Source of the DNA: Ignavibacteriota bacterium
GTDB taxonomy: Bacteria > Bacteroidota > Ignavibacteria > Kapaibacteriales > UBA2268
NCBI GenBank assembly: GCA_024636855.1
Contig: JAGXGG010000067.1
Location: 1 to 32,530, forward strand
Reading direction: 5' to 3'
DNA: 32,530 bases
Below, piece after piece: positions 23,311 to 31,563 of this stretch. The first letter of the stretch is position 1. Each line of letters begins with the position of its first letter. A model generated the notes under the pieces. It did not search any database. It saw only the letters and a list, made by a program, of their open reading frames with translations, and was not told where the DNA came from. Position numbers and translations under genes: made by a program.

Positions 23311-25314
23311 TTACTCCACTATTATCTCTACTCGTCTATTTTTCGAATCATCTTTATTATCAATTGGCTCGGTATCCCCTTTTCCTAGAGTTGTAATCTT
23401 TAGTTGTGGTAGTATTTCTATTAGATGATTTTTCACTGCTATCGCCCGATTGAGAGAGAGTTTTTTGTTATACTCGTCAGTTCCTACTTTGTCTGTATGG
23501 CCTATTATTTTAAGCTTATTGATACTATTTTGCTTCACAAAATCAACTAATCTCTTAAGCTCTGATGTAGATTCCTTTTTGAGGACAGCTGAATCAAAGT
23601 CAAAAAATATATTATTGACAATGATAGAGCTAGCTTTGCTTTTCATATCATTTATCGAGACTAACTCAATATCAACTTTTCGACTATCGCCGTCCTTACT
23701 TTTTCTCAAATCTATACTATTAGAAGTTGGATAGTATCCGTCTTTTTTTACAAAATAACCGTAGTTTCTCCCTACTGGTAAAGCAATAAAGTAGTGTCCA
23801 CTCATCATATTGCTTTTCGTTGTTCCTAATGCTTTCCCAGTTGTTAGATCTTCCCAAACAACCTCTGCTTCTAGTTTGTTTCCTCTGTTATCTGAGATAG
23901 TACCACTGACCATTACTATAGGATCAGGTCGAGCATCTTTCGGTAGTGTTATAGAGTATAAATCCCATTGCCCATAGCCATTAGTCCTAGCGAAACCAGA
24001 GAAAAATGCACTGTCCCCGGTTATACCAACTTTGTAACCCCAATCATTTAGTATTGTATTTATCTCTTTACCTAGATTCACAGGCTTAGACCAATTAGTC
24101 CAAGTATCATCTAATCTAACAGATTTGAATACGTCTAATCCACCCAGCCCAGCGTGTCCATCGGAGCTAAAATAAAGAGATTTGCCGTCTGGATGTAGAT
24201 AAGGTGATCTTTCTGCATAAGGAGTATTGATTGTTTTACCTAGATTCACAGGATCACTCCAGCCTGAATCAGTCATGAAGCAAACATATACATCCATATT
24301 ACCCATTATAGAACCATTGGCATAAGTATTTAGTGGAACAAATTCACCAATTCCTCCAGGTCTATCGGAAGTGAAGAGAAGAGCCTTCCTGTCGGCAGTT
24401 ATATTACCACCTTCATCTACATGTTCAGTGTTTATAGGATAAGGGTAATGATACAAATCACCCCAATCATCTCCCACCTTATCAATAGAGTATATATCAA
24501 ATTTTCCAAATGTACCCATGAAATCACCCGATAACATTAGAGTATTACCATCAGCCGATATATTATCAATTGTCTCATCTCGCTCGCCATTTACTTTGTT
24601 ACCAAGGTTCTTAGGAGTTTGCCATACACCATCTACAAGAGATGAAACCCATACATCATCACCACCAAGTCCACCACTTCGCGGATTCCCAGAAAAATAG
24701 ATTTGAGTTCCTTCGGAAGTTGGGTTTGGATCCCATTCATTTACAAAAGTGTTGATATTATTGCCAAGATTATTTACTCGTAATCCTTCATCTTTTCTTG
24801 CTATTATTTCTATCAAATCAAGAAAATGCTGTTGTTTATTAGGAAAGGCAGGAGCAAATCGTTTAATTTCGTTGAATACATTTTGCCATCTACCATAGTT
24901 TATATCATCTGAAATATATCTGGTAAAGGCGACATAAGCGTCTTCAGAAGGAGCATATTTAATAGCATAGCTCTCATATAGAGCACGGTTCACAGAATCT
25001 GGGTACTGTGTTAGTGCTATATTCTCGTATTGCTTTAGATTATCTAATAGAGCTTTCTCTTGTGTAGGAAACAAATGAGTGTATCTCTCCATCCAGGTAA
25101 ATGCGTTGATTGCCTTACCAACTCTGAGAAAAGTGTTTGATACTTGCATCATAGCACTCAGAGCGCCAGCATCTGGAGCATTTGCTTTTATCATTGAATC
25201 CAATCGATCAAGGTTTTCGGTTGTTAGAGGTTTATTCAACTGATAATCTGGAGTATTCTGTGCATATATCATTGAAGACAGAACAATAAGAAAAAATAAC
25301 CGTATTAATTTCAT
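23311..25314 (-). CDS. PorE-like T9SS component: TPR, beta-propeller, CRD and OmpA peptidoglycan-binding domains
   Basis: The start is placed at the ATG at 25314, which opens with a signal peptide (MKLIRLFFLIVLSSMIYAQ); the frame is open 14 more codons to a TTG. The 667 residues show helical, TPR-like repeats (about 20-175), a PD40-type propeller (about 190-460) with recurrent TIYFSG/LYFSSD...GGxDVF.S blades (NPRSGGLGGDDVWVS, DGHAGLGGLDVFKS), a carboxypeptidase-regulatory-like sandwich (about 465-550; VSGTISDNRGNKLEAEV) and a C-terminal OmpA domain (about 565-667) with FFDFDSAVLK, GHTDKVGTDEYN and LSLNRAIAV, keeping the peptidoglycan-binding Asp and Arg. This domain order is that of PorE (P. 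gingivalis PG1058), a periplasmic peptidoglycan-associated T9SS part. PorE is a lipoprotein, but no lipobox Cys is visible here. General OmpA/PD40 proteins are the alternative. Confidence 0.85.
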   Translation of the reverse strand: MKLIRLFFLIVLSSMIYAQNTPDYQLNKPLTTENLDRLDSMIKANAPDAGALSAMMQVSNTFLRVGKAINAFTWMERYTHLFPTQEKALLDNLKQYENIALTQYPDSVNRALYESYAIKYAPSEDAYVAFTRYISDDINYGRWQNVFNEIKRFAPAFPNKQQHFLDLIEIIARKDEGLRVNNLGNNINTFVNEWDPNPTSEGTQIYFSGNPRSGGLGGDDVWVSSLVDGVWQTPKNLGNKVNGERDETIDNISADGNTLMLSGDFMGTFGKFDIYSIDKVGDDWGDLYHYPYPINTEHVDEGGNITADRKALLFTSDRPGGIGEFVPLNTYANGSIMGNMDVYVCFMTDSGWSDPVNLGKTINTPYAERSPYLHPDGKSLYFSSDGHAGLGGLDVFKSVRLDDTWTNWSKPVNLGKEINTILNDWGYKVGITGDSAFFSGFARTNGYGQWDLYSITLPKDARPDPIVMVSGTISDNRGNKLEAEVVWEDLTTGKALGTTKSNMMSGHYFIALPVGRNYGYFVKKDGYYPTSNSIDLRKSKDGDSRKVDIELVSINDMKSKASSIIVNNIFFDFDSAVLKKESTSELKRLVDFVKQNSINKLKIIGHTDKVGTDEYNKKLSLNRAIAVKNHLIEILPQLKITTLGKGDTEPIDNKDDSKNRRVEIIVE

Positions 25315-25375
25315 AGAAAAATTATTTTTTATATCTTTAAAAACTTTTTGTGTCAAAACTAACTTAGGACTTTTT

Positions 25376-26014
25376 ATGAAATCTATAACGGTAATAGCAG
25401 TACTTTTGTTTGCAATAATTGGAATTAACGCTCAAACAGGTGATATTGGGCAACAGGTAATGGTAAAAGCGAAAGTAATAGACGTTAATACCAAACAACC
25501 AATCAGTATTGAAATTGAATTTCAACCTAAAGTAGGCAATAAATTTGTAGTGAAATCAAAAGAAGGTACTGGTACATTCGAGCAATTATTCCAAGCAAAT
25601 GAGACTTATGCAGTTACTTTTACTGGTGATAATGTATATAGAACAGAAACGACTTTTACTCCAAAATCTAATGAAGGATATAGTGAAATAAGCCAGACAT
25701 TCGAAGTCAAAGGATTAGCTCCTGGTGTACTAGTAGAAGATTTAGATATATTCGGTGCTAATAGTACTGATTTGACAGCCAAAGGCAAAGAAGCCTTGAA
25801 CAATATGAAAATATCTATGCGATTCAATAGAAATACAGAATTTTTATTCGTAGTGAATGCCACTAATAAAACTTTAGCAGAAAATAGGTTAAAGACACTA
25901 AAAGATTACATAAGTAATTGGAGAAGATTATTAGATAGAGTTGTATTTCAATCAGGGACTAATGGAAATAACCTACAAATAAAGGTAAATAAAGTAGAAG
26001 ATGTAATGAAATAA
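25376..26014 (+). CDS. small secreted protein with an OmpA-like C-terminal domain
   Basis: 212 residues. The signal peptide MKSITVIAVLLFAIIGINAQ is followed by a beta-sandwich (about 25-120; KAKVIDVNTKQPISIEIEFQ, YAVTFTGDNVY) like the peptidase-regulatory fold, then about 120-205 that tracks an OmpA domain in outline: DIFGANSTDLTAKGKEALNN in place of the F..GS..L start, and NKTLAENRLKTLKDYISN in place of the LS..RA..V..YL helix. The HTD motif is missing, so peptidoglycan binding is not assured. It is transcribed divergently from the PorE-like gene, with only 61 bases between the two starts, so they probably share a regulatory region and an envelope role. I do not recognise a named family; this is an inference from pattern. 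Confidence 0.65.
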   Translation: MKSITVIAVLLFAIIGINAQTGDIGQQVMVKAKVIDVNTKQPISIEIEFQPKVGNKFVVKSKEGTGTFEQLFQANETYAVTFTGDNVYRTETTFTPKSNEGYSEISQTFEVKGLAPGVLVEDLDIFGANSTDLTAKGKEALNNMKISMRFNRNTEFLFVVNATNKTLAENRLKTLKDYISNWRRLLDRVVFQSGTNGNNLQIKVNKVEDVMK

Positions 26015-26129
26015 GTATTAATAGTTACAAAATATACTAATTTCTTTTTTTATGTTATATTTTTATATTTAATTGCTTATACTTGTAAAACGCTTTAAGC
26101 AAATTAAAAGCCCTAGGGGTAACTTTTTC

Positions 26130-26137
26130 AGGAAGGG
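26130..26137 (+). promoter_or_regulatory. ribosome binding site deciding the methyltransferase start
   Basis: AGGAAGGG lies directly before the ATG at 26139 (AGGA core spaced five bases). It favours this ATG over the upstream in-frame TTG at 26073, whose 22-codon extension is basic and does not look like part of the family. Confidence 0.65.
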
Positions 26138-26138
26138 A

Positions 26139-27146
26139 ATGAAGAAAGTAGATAAAAGTAAATTCTCAGAAGCACATATACTAACTGTAGCAAGTGCTTT
26201 TAGACAAAGTAAAATACTTCTAACGTCAATTGAGTTAGGAGTGTTTTCTCTATTAGGCAGCCGTGAACTTACCGCTAAAGATGTGGCATTCGAATTACAA
26301 ACGGATGTAGACACTACCGAAAGACTGCTTAACTCATTAACTGCCCTCGAGTTTACCACCAAATATCGAGATCATTACAAAAACACCTCTGATAGTTTAC
26401 GATTTTTAGATAAATCTAGCCCAGATTATCTTGGGTCTCTACTCCACATGAACTTAAATTGGGAAAGTTGGGGTAAATTAACCGAAGTTGTACGAACTGG
26501 AAAATCTATTTATAAGAACTTATATGAAGAAAGATCTGATGAGTTTGTAGAAGCTTATGTTGAATCTTTACATCGCTCTTACAATCACGAAGCTGAGGGT
26601 GTATCTAAAGCAATTACCCTTAAGAATGTAAACAAAATGATGGATTTGGGTTGTGGTTCTGGAATGTACAGTATTGAGTTTATGAAACGTAATCCAGAAA
26701 TGGAAGTAGTTTTGATGGACTACCAAAAGGTAATACCTATTACCGAAAAGTATATGGAATTAGCCAAACTAAATACTAATAATTATAGGTTCATAACAGG
26801 AAAAGTAAAAGATGATGAATTCGAATCTGGTTTTGATTTGATTTATGCTTCTTTCTTGTTTGAAGAGTTTACGATATGGGAAAACATGGATATAATGCGT
26901 AAATGCTTTAACTCCTTGAATAAGGGCGGACGATTGATAATACACGAGAATTTTATTAATAATAACAGAACTTCTCCAGTACATAGCGTAGTTTACTCCC
27001 TCAATTTGAAATTACATACCGAAAATGGCAACACATTCTCAGAGAATGATTATTGGATAATGCTCAAAGAAGCTGGCTTCCAAAAAGTTGATAATCTAGT
27101 TACTGAATATGGCACCATCCTAATACGTGGTACGAAAACGTACTAA
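26139..27146 (+). CDS. SAM-dependent O-methyltransferase (acetylserotonin/hydroxyneurosporene type)
   Basis: 335 residues from the ATG at 26139. The N-terminal winged-helix dimerisation domain (about 10-90) has the typical SKILLTSIELGVFSLLGSRE and LNSLTALEF elements. The C-terminal Rossmann domain (about 170-330) has motif I MMDLGCGSGMYSIEFMKR, an acidic residue ending strand 2 (VVLMDYQKV), DLIYASFLFEEF and the LNKGGRLIIHENF motif. The fold belongs to Pfam Methyltransf_2, whose members methylate small hydroxylated molecules (carotenoid intermediates, polyketides, bacteriochlorophyll precursors). The substrate here cannot be deduced, as no biosynthetic genes are adjacent. The 124-base leader contains a short CCCTAGGGG element that could pair with the ribosome site, which is only suggestive. 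Confidence 0.82.
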   Translation: MKKVDKSKFSEAHILTVASAFRQSKILLTSIELGVFSLLGSRELTAKDVAFELQTDVDTTERLLNSLTALEFTTKYRDHYKNTSDSLRFLDKSSPDYLGSLLHMNLNWESWGKLTEVVRTGKSIYKNLYEERSDEFVEAYVESLHRSYNHEAEGVSKAITLKNVNKMMDLGCGSGMYSIEFMKRNPEMEVVLMDYQKVIPITEKYMELAKLNTNNYRFITGKVKDDEFESGFDLIYASFLFEEFTIWENMDIMRKCFNSLNKGGRLIIHENFINNNRTSPVHSVVYSLNLKLHTENGNTFSENDYWIMLKEAGFQKVDNLVTEYGTILIRGTKTY

Positions 27147-27211
27147 TACCTTAAGTTAAAATCACTTGAATATTTTCCATTATATATAGTTGAGGTTACT
27201 ATCTCGCTCTT

Positions 27212-27988
27212 CTATTCCTTATAGGGAATTTTTTCTAGTATATGATTAATAACTTCTAGCCTTGCTTCTGGCTTGTTGTTAGCATCTACTATTTTCCAAG
27301 GAGCATGATCTGTATCAGTCTTCTCAAACATTGTTTTCTTGTAAGTAGTATATTCATCCCATAGATTGCGCGAGTTCTCATCTACTTCTGTCAGCTTCCA
27401 TCTCTTTGATGGATTTTTCCTAATGTCCTCAAACCTTTGCCCTTGTTCTTCTTTGGTTATAGAGAAGTATATTTTGATGAGAAATGTGTCTGATTCTACT
27501 AGCATTTTCTCAAATTCGTTTACTTGCCCCATGAAGATTTCATACTCCTTGTCTGTGCAGAAGCCATTAACTGGTTCTACCACAGCTCTATTATACCAGC
27601 TTCTGTCAAAAAGTACCATCTCACCTGGTTTAGGCAATTTATTAATATATCTTTGGAAAAACCACTGTTTCCTTTCATCTTCAGTAGGTATATTCAAAGC
27701 AACTATTCTGAAGTGTCTAGGGTTTATGTGTTCTGTGACTCTCCTTATTGCACCGCCTTTACCGGCAGCATCTCGCCCTTCGAAAAGGATAACAATTTTC
27801 TTGTCATTCTTTATCACCCAATTTTGTAGTTTTATCATATCTTCTTGCTTCTCTTTGAAAGCAACTGAATATTTAACTTCTTCGAGTGATTTCTTCAAGT
27901 TGATTTTTTTTCTTCTCAGAAGTGACATCAAACCATCTTTAGAGTTTAATAATTCCACGTCTTCTTCTGTTAAATCTATTTTACTCAT
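27212..27988 (-). CDS. ppk2: polyphosphate kinase 2 (PPK2), tandem copy A
   Basis: 258 residues, one PPK2 domain. PPK2 enzymes reversibly transfer phosphate between polyphosphate and nucleotides. The Walker A motif FEGRDAAGKGGAIRR is at 70-83, the lid-like RHFRIVALNIPTEDERKQWF follows, and Walker B with the following loop VLFDRSWYNRAVVEP is at 125-139. An SD sequence (AGGAAAGG) precedes the ATG. It lies 13 bases after the stop of a second PPK2 gene, so the pair is one transcription unit arising from tandem duplication. It looks like a class I-type single-domain enzyme by motif, but nucleotide preference (ADP, GDP or AMP) cannot be read reliably from sequence alone. The 3' end faces the convergent methyltransferase. 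Confidence 0.92.
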   Translation of the reverse strand: MSKIDLTEEDVELLNSKDGLMSLLRRKKINLKKSLEEVKYSVAFKEKQEDMIKLQNWVIKNDKKIVILFEGRDAAGKGGAIRRVTEHINPRHFRIVALNIPTEDERKQWFFQRYINKLPKPGEMVLFDRSWYNRAVVEPVNGFCTDKEYEIFMGQVNEFEKMLVESDTFLIKIYFSITKEEQGQRFEDIRKNPSKRWKLTEVDENSRNLWDEYTTYKKTMFEKTDTDHAPWKIVDANNKPEARLEVINHILEKIPYKE

Positions 27989-28001
27989 ATTTTATCCTTT
28001 C

Positions 28002-28850
28002 CTATACATCTAATTGAATTACACTTCTGTTAAAACGCATCACCACATTTGGATCTGGGAGCAATGATATACCTGAATTACCTTTGCCTTCATAATCGAA
28101 TTGAGATAGTATGTATCTCATACTTTCTAGTCTAGCTTGTTTCTTGTCATTTGCCTTCACTATTATCCATGGACTGAAATTAGTGTGAGTTTTACTAAAC
28201 ATCTGTTCTTTATAATGCGTGTAGTCATCCCATAGCTCTTGTCCTTTCATATCCACTGGACTAAATTTCCAATTTTTCAATGGATCACTTAATCTAGAAT
28301 CAAATCTCTCCGCTTGCTCACCTTTTGAAACAGAGAACCAAAACTTTATTATTTTATGATTATCTTCGTATAGTAGATGCTCGAATTCGGGTACTTGCAT
28401 CATGAATTTATTATATTGCTCTTTACTACAAAAGCCCATAACTGGCTCTACTACAGCTCTATTATACCAACTACGGTCAAAGAAAACGACTTCTCCAGGG
28501 TTAGGTAATACCTTAATATAACGACGGAAATACCATTGTCCTTGCTCTACTTCTGTAGGTTTAGTTAGTGCAACAACCCTCGATGTTCTAGGATTCAAAT
28601 GTTCTTTGAATCTCTTTATAGAACCACCTTTACCTGAAGCATCTCTTCCCTCGAACAATATGGCAACTCTCATTTTATTTTTAGCAATCCACTTTTGTAA
28701 GTCAACGAATTCAGATTGCAACTGAGCCAGTGTAGATTCGTATTTCAACTTATTTAATGCCTTAGAAATAGGAATCCCGTTCTCATTTGCAATGTTTTTT
28801 AGGTCTCTTCTCGTTTTTGCTTGAAGTAGTTGTTCTTTAGTAAATTTCAT
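28002..28850 (-). CDS. ppk2: polyphosphate kinase 2 (PPK2), tandem copy B
   Basis: 282 residues, the first gene of the PPK2 pair. Walker A is FEGRDASGKGGSIKR (66-80), Walker B FFDRSWYNRAVVEP (123-136), with the same lid segment RTSRVVALTKPTE. Along the core it is clearly homologous to copy A but not nearly identical, so the duplication is old. It differs at the N-terminus (TRRDLKNIANENGI) and has a longer C-terminal tail (NSGISLLPDPNVVMRFNRS). Divergence between the copies suggests different partners, for example ADP- versus GDP- or AMP-directed activity (inference). It has an SD sequence AGGT before the ATG and a good TTG/TAnnTTTG promoter upstream. Confidence 0.92.
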   Translation of the reverse strand: MKFTKEQLLQAKTRRDLKNIANENGIPISKALNKLKYESTLAQLQSEFVDLQKWIAKNKMRVAILFEGRDASGKGGSIKRFKEHLNPRTSRVVALTKPTEVEQGQWYFRRYIKVLPNPGEVVFFDRSWYNRAVVEPVMGFCSKEQYNKFMMQVPEFEHLLYEDNHKIIKFWFSVSKGEQAERFDSRLSDPLKNWKFSPVDMKGQELWDDYTHYKEQMFSKTHTNFSPWIIVKANDKKQARLESMRYILSQFDYEGKGNSGISLLPDPNVVMRFNRSVIQLDV

Positions 28851-28904
28851 TTTTACCTATCTTGTTTCTATTAGGTTGTTTTTGATTTGATAGTTGTTCA
28901 TTTT

Positions 28905-28936
28905 CAAATTTATATCTATCAATTTCCCCATTTCAA
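28905..28936 (-). promoter_or_regulatory. Bacteroidota-type promoter of the PPK2 pair
   Basis: On the minus strand TTG (28934-28936) and TAAATTTG (28905-28912) are separated by 21 bases, matching the TTG-N19/21-TAnnTTTG consensus. Initiation near 28898 would leave a leader of about 48 bases before the ATG at 28850. Confidence 0.5.
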
Positions 28937-28992
28937 CGTTCAACTCTAATTTTATACTTGAACACTGTTAGGTTGTATTAATGTAGAATAAA

Positions 28993-29871
28993 CTATTTTT
29001 CTAATATAGATTCTTTCACAAGAATATCTATTAACTCATCTCTTGTTAACCCCTTTTTACTTCTAAATTCTAGATTGACTTTTGCTTTAGTATCTAGCTT
29101 TGAGTTATCTATATCTAATGTATCTAGAATTGTTTCTAAATTATAATTATGTGCAATTATAAAGAATAAAGTATCGTTGTATTCTAATTTATCGAAATAA
29201 TAATAATCTTTCTCTTTAAATTCTAGATTTGTGATCTTAAACATTTCAATTTTATCGTTAGATATATTTACTAAATCAATATTATGAAAGAATATAAAAG
29301 CAATCAGGAATAAAGTAAGATTAAATGAGCTATGAGCTATGATTGACCAAATCAGTCCAATTTTAATTCGAAGAAATCCCAATAGAAACCCTCCAAATAA
29401 TTGTGAAATTGTAAGTATTGGAATAAGTAATATTGCTATAACTCTGTAATCTTCTAAGTTTAAGAAATGAAGCAGACCAAATAATATAACAGAAGTATAG
29501 AAAATATATTTATAGAATCTAATCCAAAAATTTCTGAATTTACCTTTAGTTATTTTATTTAAAAATATAGCGATGAAATTGTGTTTGTAGACGAGAGGAA
29601 GTCTGAAAATTAATTCTTCAATTACAGGTAAAATGAGCACTCCCCAAAGAATTGAATCCTTAATATTTAGGAAATCAATTGGGCTAACAGTCTCAGTGAT
29701 TACATTTTCATAAAGATATATTAGTAATGGTGAAAGAATTAAAACTAATCCGAAATCAAGCAATAGAACTTTAAATAGTAGTTTAACCTTTTCTTTAAAA
29801 TTGTAGTTAGTGTATTCTACTTCATAAGGACTTTTCCCAAATTCCCATAGTTCTTTAATTAGTGTAATCAT
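28993..29871 (-). CDS. CPBP family intramembrane metalloprotease (CAAX/Abi type)
   Basis: 292 residues with about six to eight hydrophobic segments in the first 200 and a hydrophilic C-terminal part (about 200-292). The three CPBP motifs are present: EELIFR (Glu85, Glu86, Arg90), FGLLH (Phe131, His135) and HSSFN (His180, Asn184). These form the metal site of the Rce1-like intramembrane proteases. Bacterial members are implicated in processing of lipidated or membrane peptides, bacteriocin self-immunity and surface-protein handling; the substrate here is unknown. The ATG is only three bases past the stop of the T9SS BNR-repeat gene, so the two are cotranscribed. The soluble tail has no domain I recognise. 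Confidence 0.85.
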   Translation of the reverse strand: MITLIKELWEFGKSPYEVEYTNYNFKEKVKLLFKVLLLDFGLVLILSPLLIYLYENVITETVSPIDFLNIKDSILWGVLILPVIEELIFRLPLVYKHNFIAIFLNKITKGKFRNFWIRFYKYIFYTSVILFGLLHFLNLEDYRVIAILLIPILTISQLFGGFLLGFLRIKIGLIWSIIAHSSFNLTLFLIAFIFFHNIDLVNISNDKIEMFKITNLEFKEKDYYYFDKLEYNDTLFFIIAHNYNLETILDTLDIDNSKLDTKAKVNLEFRSKKGLTRDELIDILVKESILEK

Positions 29872-29874
29872 AAT

Positions 29875-31437
29875 TTACTTCAAAAGAATAGTTTTTAATG
29901 TCTCCACTTTCCCATTAATTGACAATACATAATAATATGAACCTGAAGAAAGATTAAGTGTATTCAGATTAATAGGTATGATATGAGCACCATATCCCAT
30001 ATCTTCATTATCAATTATAGTTTTTATCAATGTCCCTTTTTCATCGAACAGTTCTAACTTTATACTCGACTGCTCATGTAGTTTGAATGAGACATAACTT
30101 ACATTAGGAGTTGGATTAGGGTAAAGTCGAGTATCATTTGGATTAGCTTCCATTTCAGTTTCTACAGAACTAATTATATCATCCAATGGGGTTACATTAG
30201 TCCATATACTTAATTTCCCAGGATCAAATCTAGTCCAAATTGGACGAACTATATTATTATGAGCTACTATATTAGTATAGTCTCCGAAAAAAACTCCGTC
30301 ATTAGGTATAAAAGGTGGCTCACTTATCCGAGTATTATTGAAAGTTGTTCCACCATCGGTAGATATCGCCATATATACATCTGTTTTTATATCATCATAG
30401 TTTCTTCGATCATAGAACACGAAAAATAAATTTCCATTTGTTTGGTCAATATCCATCCAAGTTAAAAACTGATGTTTCTCAGAATCATCATCATTGACTT
30501 TAATTGATTGTGACCAAGTATCACCACCATCTGTTGATTTTTTAAGCCATATATCAGTATTATCAACTCCATTTTTCTGATCTGACCAATTGATATATAT
30601 TGTGCCGTGGTTACTACCGCCGCTAAGATCACACTTAGTTACTGGTAAACCGTTAGCTCGTAGAAGACCTGGTATATCATAAGCCCAGCCACCAGTTAAT
30701 GAATCAACGAAGATGTCTTCAGTTAACCATGTTTCTCCCTCATCTGTAGAGCGATTGAATACAATTCCTCTGGCACTAGCCCATGACACATATATTTCTC
30801 CATTTGGACCTACAGCAGGAACTGCTCCCTCGACAGTATTATCATCATCAATACAATCACCTGAAATTTGATTTATTTTCTTAGGTTCAGACCATGATTC
30901 ACCACGATCCAAAGATTTAGAGAATAATATTCGGCTGCTATCTGCTGTATTACTACTTCCATATTTATCGAATTCAGTCCAAGTTAGATAGATATTATTA
31001 TTAGTTCTATCTATCGCACTCCATTGTTTATCTTGTGCTTTCTTCCCGTCCAATCCGGTGTAAGAACCATTAGACCAAGTATCACCCTCGTCCTTAGATT
31101 TTTGACATACTATCCTGTCTATCCAATTTCCACCTGCCATATTCGAAAGATGAAAGAAGTAAAAGTTTCCTTCAGTATCAACATCTATAACAGGGTCTCC
31201 CCACACTCCATAAGTTGAATTCATAGTTTTCAAATTCCAAGTTAGCCCTCCATCATTAGATGTAAAGACATAATTTAGGTTAGCTCCTGCAACGAGTATA
31301 TTGGGATTTTTATAGTCCATCATAATAGATGGTTCATTGGGTTGACCAGTATTCGAAATAAGTACATTCTGAGCTAAAGCAATTTGAATGTTAACTATAG
31401 AGAGAGATAGAATTACTATATAGATTAAAATTTTCAT
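29875..31437 (-). CDS. secreted BNR/Asp-box beta-propeller protein with T9SS type A sorting domain
   Basis: The start at the ATG at 31437 gives a clean signal peptide (MKILIYIVILSLSIVNIQIA); an ATG 26 codons upstream (31515) would put a charged extension before it. The 520 residues form a sialidase-like propeller with Asp-box repeats S.D.G.TW: SNDGGLTW (about 61), SKDEGDTW (116), SLDRGESW (176), STDEGETW (231), STDGGDTW (304), STDGGTTF (361). The arginine triad and Tyr/Glu nucleophile pair of true sialidases are not evident, so binding or an uncharacterised hydrolase is more likely. About 437-520 is the T9SS type A signal (LYPNPTPNVSYVSF, DEKGTLIKTI, SGSYYYVLSINGK). It is followed at 3 bases by a CPBP protease gene. 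A TATATTTG -7-like box lies at 31470-31477 but without a clear -33. Confidence 0.85.
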   Translation of the reverse strand: MKILIYIVILSLSIVNIQIALAQNVLISNTGQPNEPSIMMDYKNPNILVAGANLNYVFTSNDGGLTWNLKTMNSTYGVWGDPVIDVDTEGNFYFFHLSNMAGGNWIDRIVCQKSKDEGDTWSNGSYTGLDGKKAQDKQWSAIDRTNNNIYLTWTEFDKYGSSNTADSSRILFSKSLDRGESWSEPKKINQISGDCIDDDNTVEGAVPAVGPNGEIYVSWASARGIVFNRSTDEGETWLTEDIFVDSLTGGWAYDIPGLLRANGLPVTKCDLSGGSNHGTIYINWSDQKNGVDNTDIWLKKSTDGGDTWSQSIKVNDDDSEKHQFLTWMDIDQTNGNLFFVFYDRRNYDDIKTDVYMAISTDGGTTFNNTRISEPPFIPNDGVFFGDYTNIVAHNNIVRPIWTRFDPGKLSIWTNVTPLDDIISSVETEMEANPNDTRLYPNPTPNVSYVSFKLHEQSSIKLELFDEKGTLIKTIIDNEDMGYGAHIIPINLNTLNLSSGSYYYVLSINGKVETLKTILLK

Positions 31438-31563
31438 ATTTGATGCGCTTAATTCATTGTATATTATAACAAATATACGAAATTTGATTGTTTCTCGTTG
31501 AGACTTTCTCAGCATTTCATTATTTAGAATTAATCTCCTAAAACTTAATTATTAAGTAAAAGC

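Noticed and set aside
27214-27234. ATTCC...GGAAT hairpin with T-run after the methyltransferase gene
   Set aside because: The stem is only 5 bp and overlaps the last codons of the convergent PPK2 gene; too weak to call a terminator.
27366-28013. 215-codon plus-strand open frame opposite the PPK2 gene
   Set aside because: Long only because the real gene on the other strand restricts stops; composition is non-protein-like and it has no start context.
29875-31437. True sialidase (neuraminidase)
   Set aside because: Asp-boxes and the propeller are present, but the arginine triad and Tyr/Glu catalytic pair are not apparent, so only a BNR-repeat propeller is called.
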